Source of the DNA: Desulfuromonadaceae bacterium
GTDB lineage: Bacteria; Desulfobacterota; Desulfuromonadia; Geobacterales; Pseudopelobacteraceae
NCBI GenBank assembly: GCA_028712075.1
Contig: JAQTQX010000004.1
Span: 124,001 to 188,000 of the forward strand
Direction: 5' to 3'
Length of the DNA: 64,000 nucleotides
Positions 61,276 to 64,000 of the stretch are shown piece after piece; positions within the stretch are counted from its first letter, which is position 1; every line of letters begins with the position of its first letter. The translations under genes and the position numbers were made by a program. The notes below the pieces were generated by a model, which was not told the origin of the DNA, ran no database searches, and saw only the letters and a program-made list of their open reading frames with translations.

Positions 61276-62658
61276 TCAGGTTTCCAAGCCGTAGCGTTCA
61301 AGTTTGCTGTAAAGGGTTTTACGGTCTATATCCAGCAGCTTGGCAGCCTGGCTCTTGTTCTGGTCTACCAGCTCAAGAACCATCAGGATATGATCGCGCT
61401 CGACAACCCAGAGTGGTGAGGCGGTAAAGGTTGAGTTTTCGGTTCGTGGTACGTTTGCAACCGGTGAGTACACCGTTTTTTGAGGTGTGAAAGGAAACAG
61501 ATCCGGAGTAATAACCGGATCGTTGGCAAGGATACAGGCTCTGCGCATGGTGTTGCGCAGTTCCCTGACGTTACCCGGCCACTGGTAGGCGCAAAGTGAA
61601 GCCATCGCCTCATCGGTAATTTCCCAGTTTCGCGATTCATTTTCATTGCACTGCTGAATGAAGAACCAGGCGAGCGGGATAACATCCTCGGCACGCTGAC
61701 GCAGAGGCGGCAGGGGGATCGGCAGCAGGTTGATCCGATGGTAAAGGTCTTCCCTGAATTCACCACGGCTGACACAGTCGGCCAGAATCTTGTTGGAGGC
61801 AAAGACGAAGCGGACGTTTACCCGAATATCGTGACTCCCACCCATACGTCGGAATGTGCTGGTTTCGAGGATGCGAAGGAGTTTGACCTGTACGTCAAGC
61901 GGCATCTCCGACACTTCGTCCATGAACAGAGTGCCGGTGTCCGCCAGCTCGAACAGTCCAGCCCGCATTTTATTCGCGCCGGTGAACGCACCCTGCATGT
62001 GTCCAAAAAGCTCGCTTTCCGCAGTATTGGCGTCAAATCTCCCGCAGTTGACGGTGACAAACGGTTTGCTTGAACGACGGCTTGCGTCGTGTACCGCCCT
62101 GGCAATCAACTCCTTGCCGGTGCCGCTCTCTCCGGTGATAAGCACGTGCTCGTCGGTTACCCCCCAGCGCTGAACGGTATCCAGCACCTTCTGAATCTGT
62201 GGACTTTTGCCGATGATGCGATGATTTTCAAAGCGTTTGATCTCTTTTTTAAGGTTAATATTTTCAAGTCGCAGACGATTTTTTTCGCATGCCTTGTCGA
62301 TCAGCATTTCCAGTTCATCAAGCTTTATCGGTTTTGTAAGGTAATCATAGGCTCCAAGTTTTATGCATTCCACAGCAGTCTCAATGGTGCCATGACCGGT
62401 AAACATGATGATCTCCGGAATAGTTGATTCCGCTCTCATCAGTTTGAGGGTTTCAACGCCATCCATACCGGGCATCCGGATATCCTGGAGGACCACATTA
62501 AATATCTCCTCGCGATAGGCACACAAACCCTCTTCACCACTTGATGTGGCAGTCACTTTATACCCTGATCGTGACAGCTCCATCTGAAGCAGCTCCCGTA
62601 GAGATTTGTCGTCTTCGACAACAAGAACTTTCGTGTCGTTTCGAACTATTTCTGGCAT
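61276..62658 (-). CDS. NtrC-family sigma-54 activator
   Basis: A 460-aa response regulator. The receiver (residues 1-125, phospho-Asp in NVVLQDIRMPGMDG near 57) is followed by an AAA+ domain with Walker A ITGESGTGKELIARA near 173. The sigma-54 contact loop GAFTGA (MQGAFTGANKMRAG) is near 222 and Walker B LFMDEVSEMP near 243. A Fis-type helix-turn-helix ends it (KSQAAKLLDIDRKTLYSKL near 440). It overlaps the kinase gene by 13 bases. It is the natural activator for the sigma-54 promoters in the region. Confidence 0.93.
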   Translation of the reverse strand: MPEIVRNDTKVLVVEDDKSLRELLQMELSRSGYKVTATSSGEEGLCAYREEIFNVVLQDIRMPGMDGVETLKLMRAESTIPEIIMFTGHGTIETAVECIKLGAYDYLTKPIKLDELEMLIDKACEKNRLRLENINLKKEIKRFENHRIIGKSPQIQKVLDTVQRWGVTDEHVLITGESGTGKELIARAVHDASRRSSKPFVTVNCGRFDANTAESELFGHMQGAFTGANKMRAGLFELADTGTLFMDEVSEMPLDVQVKLLRILETSTFRRMGGSHDIRVNVRFVFASNKILADCVSRGEFREDLYHRINLLPIPLPPLRQRAEDVIPLAWFFIQQCNENESRNWEITDEAMASLCAYQWPGNVRELRNTMRRACILANDPVITPDLFPFTPQKTVYSPVANVPRTENSTFTASPLWVVERDHILMVLELVDQNKSQAAKLLDIDRKTLYSKLERYGLET

Positions 62659-63863
62659 GCCGGCATCCTCACACTGAATTTTGATCCTATGCCTACCTGG
62701 CTTTCAACACTGATATCACCGCCAAGGCGTTTAATAATGTTGTACGTGACCGCCAATCCAAGGCCAAGCCCCTTCCCAACATCTTTTGTGGTAAAAAAAG
62801 GATTCCAGATCTGGTCGATGGTCTCCTTGGGGATGCCGCAGCCGGTATCCCTGACCTCAAACTGTACTGTTGACGTATCGATCATGCGTGTGGAAATTTC
62901 CACAATACCTGCCCCATGGATCGCTTGATGTGCGTTCAGCAAAAGATTCAAGCACACTTGGCGAAGTCCGCTCGGATCGCCGATAACATCCGGTATGTCA
63001 GACTGGAAATTTGTCCGGATTTCGATCTTTTCGTAGCGGGATTTGTACCTTACAAGCTCCAGAACTTCGCTCAGCACATCATTTATGTCGACATTGCTGA
63101 GAGAGCCGTCTGACTTGCGGCTGAAGGAAAGCAGGCTGTCAATGATACCTTTGCAGCGGTACGATTCCCGAACGATTACCTGCAGATATTTTGGGAAATC
63201 ATCAAACCGTCGATCTTCAGTCAGCGAGTTCTCCTCGGAAAAACGCCTGAGCAGGGCCTCCGCGTATCCCGCAACCGACGAGAGCGGGTTGTTGATCTCG
63301 TGGGCGACACCTGCCGCCAGGACGCCAATGCTGGAGAGTTTCTCTGCTTGCATCAGCTGGAGTTCCTGCAGACGTTTTTCCGTTACATCGCGAAGAAAAA
63401 CGAGAGCACGTTTTTGTTCGCTTTTATTGTCCTCGATCGGCGTCGCTGTAACATCAAAGTAACTGTCTTTCATGTCTGAGTTTTGAGACGTCATCGAGAT
63501 TTCCACCCTTTCGCCTGCCAGGGCGCGTTCAACGGGACAATCATGGGGAGCTGATTCATACTCCGGATGAAAGAGTTCACGGCATGAACAGCCAGGAAGG
63601 GTTTTTTGCGGAAAATACTGCGGACAAACATGATTTCGATGTTGCACCATACCGTTGTTATCATACACAATAACGCCGTCACTGATGGAATCAAACATGG
63701 CCTGAAGCTCGCTGCTTTTACTGCGCAGCCCGAGATTGGCCGCCTCCAGTTCGTGTATTTTCTGTTTAACCTCGGCATAAAAACCGATTTTTGAATTGTC
63801 CAGTCCAAGCAGCCGCTCAAGAGCCAATTCATCAATCTTTGCCCGAACAGCAGCCCTTCCCAT
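62646..63863 (-). CDS. PAS sensor histidine kinase, partner of the NtrC regulator
   Basis: A 405-aa cytoplasmic kinase. A coiled coil (residues 20-50) precedes one PAS domain (about 50-165), HisKA (VAHEINNPLSSVAGYAEALL near 186) and ATPase domain (DTGCGIPKETIDQIWNPFFT, GLGLGLAVTYNI). The PAS domain has Cys at NHVCPQYFP, PGCSCRELFHPE and DCPVERAL, matching the PAS of the kinase at 50512-52515. I take the ATG at 63863, which overlaps the stop of the upstream dehydrogenase; a TTG at 63866 is possible. No membrane segment is seen, so the signal is cytoplasmic. Confidence 0.9.
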   Translation of the reverse strand: MGRAAVRAKIDELALERLLGLDNSKIGFYAEVKQKIHELEAANLGLRSKSSELQAMFDSISDGVIVYDNNGMVQHRNHVCPQYFPQKTLPGCSCRELFHPEYESAPHDCPVERALAGERVEISMTSQNSDMKDSYFDVTATPIEDNKSEQKRALVFLRDVTEKRLQELQLMQAEKLSSIGVLAAGVAHEINNPLSSVAGYAEALLRRFSEENSLTEDRRFDDFPKYLQVIVRESYRCKGIIDSLLSFSRKSDGSLSNVDINDVLSEVLELVRYKSRYEKIEIRTNFQSDIPDVIGDPSGLRQVCLNLLLNAHQAIHGAGIVEISTRMIDTSTVQFEVRDTGCGIPKETIDQIWNPFFTTKDVGKGLGLGLAVTYNIIKRLGGDISVESQVGIGSKFSVRMPACQK

Positions 63864-64000
63864 CAATAAGCCCTTTCCAGAATGCGCAGAAGGTCTTCTT
63901 CATCTGCTTCACGCGGAGAAGTGACAATACAGACATCCTTGAGCGCCTGACGCGCCAATTCCGGCAGATCCTCGCGCAGGACTCCGATACTGCGCAGGCT
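63863..64000 (-). CDS. Iron-containing alcohol dehydrogenase, C-terminal end (partial)
   Basis: The gene runs off the right edge; about 45 C-terminal residues are visible (LREDLPELARQALKD, then CIVTSPREADEEDLLRIL). The pattern of a Leu-rich helix followed by D-x-C-x-x-x-x-P-R-E and a final acidic helix is the characteristic end of family III alcohol dehydrogenases. Its stop overlaps the kinase start by one base, so this dehydrogenase heads the kinase-NtrC-moaA-MOSC operon. Confidence 0.8.
   Translation of the reverse strand, partial: SLRSIGVLREDLPELARQALKDVCIVTSPREADEEDLLRILERAY

Overview
The window looks like a chromosomal stretch of a Geobacter/Pelobacter-type deltaproteobacterium (Desulfuromonadales/Geobacterales). 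This is inferred from protein character and gene content: rho-rpmE-thyX-DUF1385, ugd-uxs-ftsB-argS-SPOR, a MuiA-type DUF4139 protein, tungsten-type aldehyde:ferredoxin oxidoreductase, EtfAB-FixCX and NtrC/sigma-54 regulation. It is not based on any database search.

Region 1 (1-28.5 kb, + strand dominated) is mostly core genome. It holds three alkaline-phosphatase-superfamily membrane proteins (two LtaS-like, one YejM-like) followed by a diacylglycerol kinase. Next come tcdA, rho, rpmE, thyX, DUF1385, an RluA-type pseudouridine synthase, an SDR, an RRM protein, DUF4139, a TPR protein, rlmI (-) and a LysE exporter. A minus-strand signalling operon follows (SBP-sensor kinase, single REC, REC-kinase-REC hybrid) with a decayed paralogue beside it. 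Then rsmI, UDP-glucose dehydrogenase, UDP-xylose synthase, ftsB, a small Cys-rich protein, argS and a SPOR protein lead to an initiator tRNA gene.

Region 2 (28.5-35.6 kb) is a roughly 7 kb genomic island in the 3' end of that tRNA. It is bounded by a 47-bp direct repeat with one mismatch and by paired TGTACCCTA-type sites just inside each end. It has no integrase. It encodes a proteostasis set: three Hsp20 proteins, a CbpA/DnaJ with its CbpM modulator, a frameshifted HtrA/DegP, a frameshifted GGDEF protein, a thioredoxin remnant and a dedicated RpoH-type sigma factor. The sigma gene sits behind a sigma-70 promoter with a CIRCE (HrcA) operator. The content resembles the transmissible loci of stress tolerance known in Proteobacteria.

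Region 3 (35.9-64 kb, all minus strand) is a redox-cofactor and alcohol/aldehyde oxidation region. A mycofactocin cluster contains a 35-residue precursor MftA ending IDGICGVY, MftB and the radical SAM enzyme MftC. It continues into an OYE/FadH-type flavoprotein, EtfA, FixC, FixX, EtfB, MftF, a tungsten-type AOR, an unknown protein, a MoaD-like and a MoeB-like protein. Upstream lie an RHH mini-regulator, an IclR regulator, nudC, and an operon of MoxR, CoxE-type VWA, a 103-aa Cys-rich protein with an MftA-like C-terminus, a GldA-like dehydrogenase and a PAS sensor kinase. Beyond these are a second iron-type alcohol dehydrogenase, a radical SAM/SPASM protein preceded by a 60-aa peptide, a MOSC protein, MoaA, an NtrC-family regulator, its sensor kinase, and the 3' end of a third iron-type alcohol dehydrogenase.

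Sigma-54 (-24/-12) promoters precede mftA, the iron alcohol dehydrogenase and the IclR gene. Weaker ones precede moxR, the small peptide and possibly AOR. The first two share a 10-bp motif about 150 bp upstream. My reading is one NtrC-controlled regulon in which alcohols are oxidised by iron dehydrogenases, possibly using a mycofactocin-type cofactor reoxidised through OYE/Etf/FixCX, and aldehydes by the tungsten enzyme. mftD and mftE are not visible in the window.
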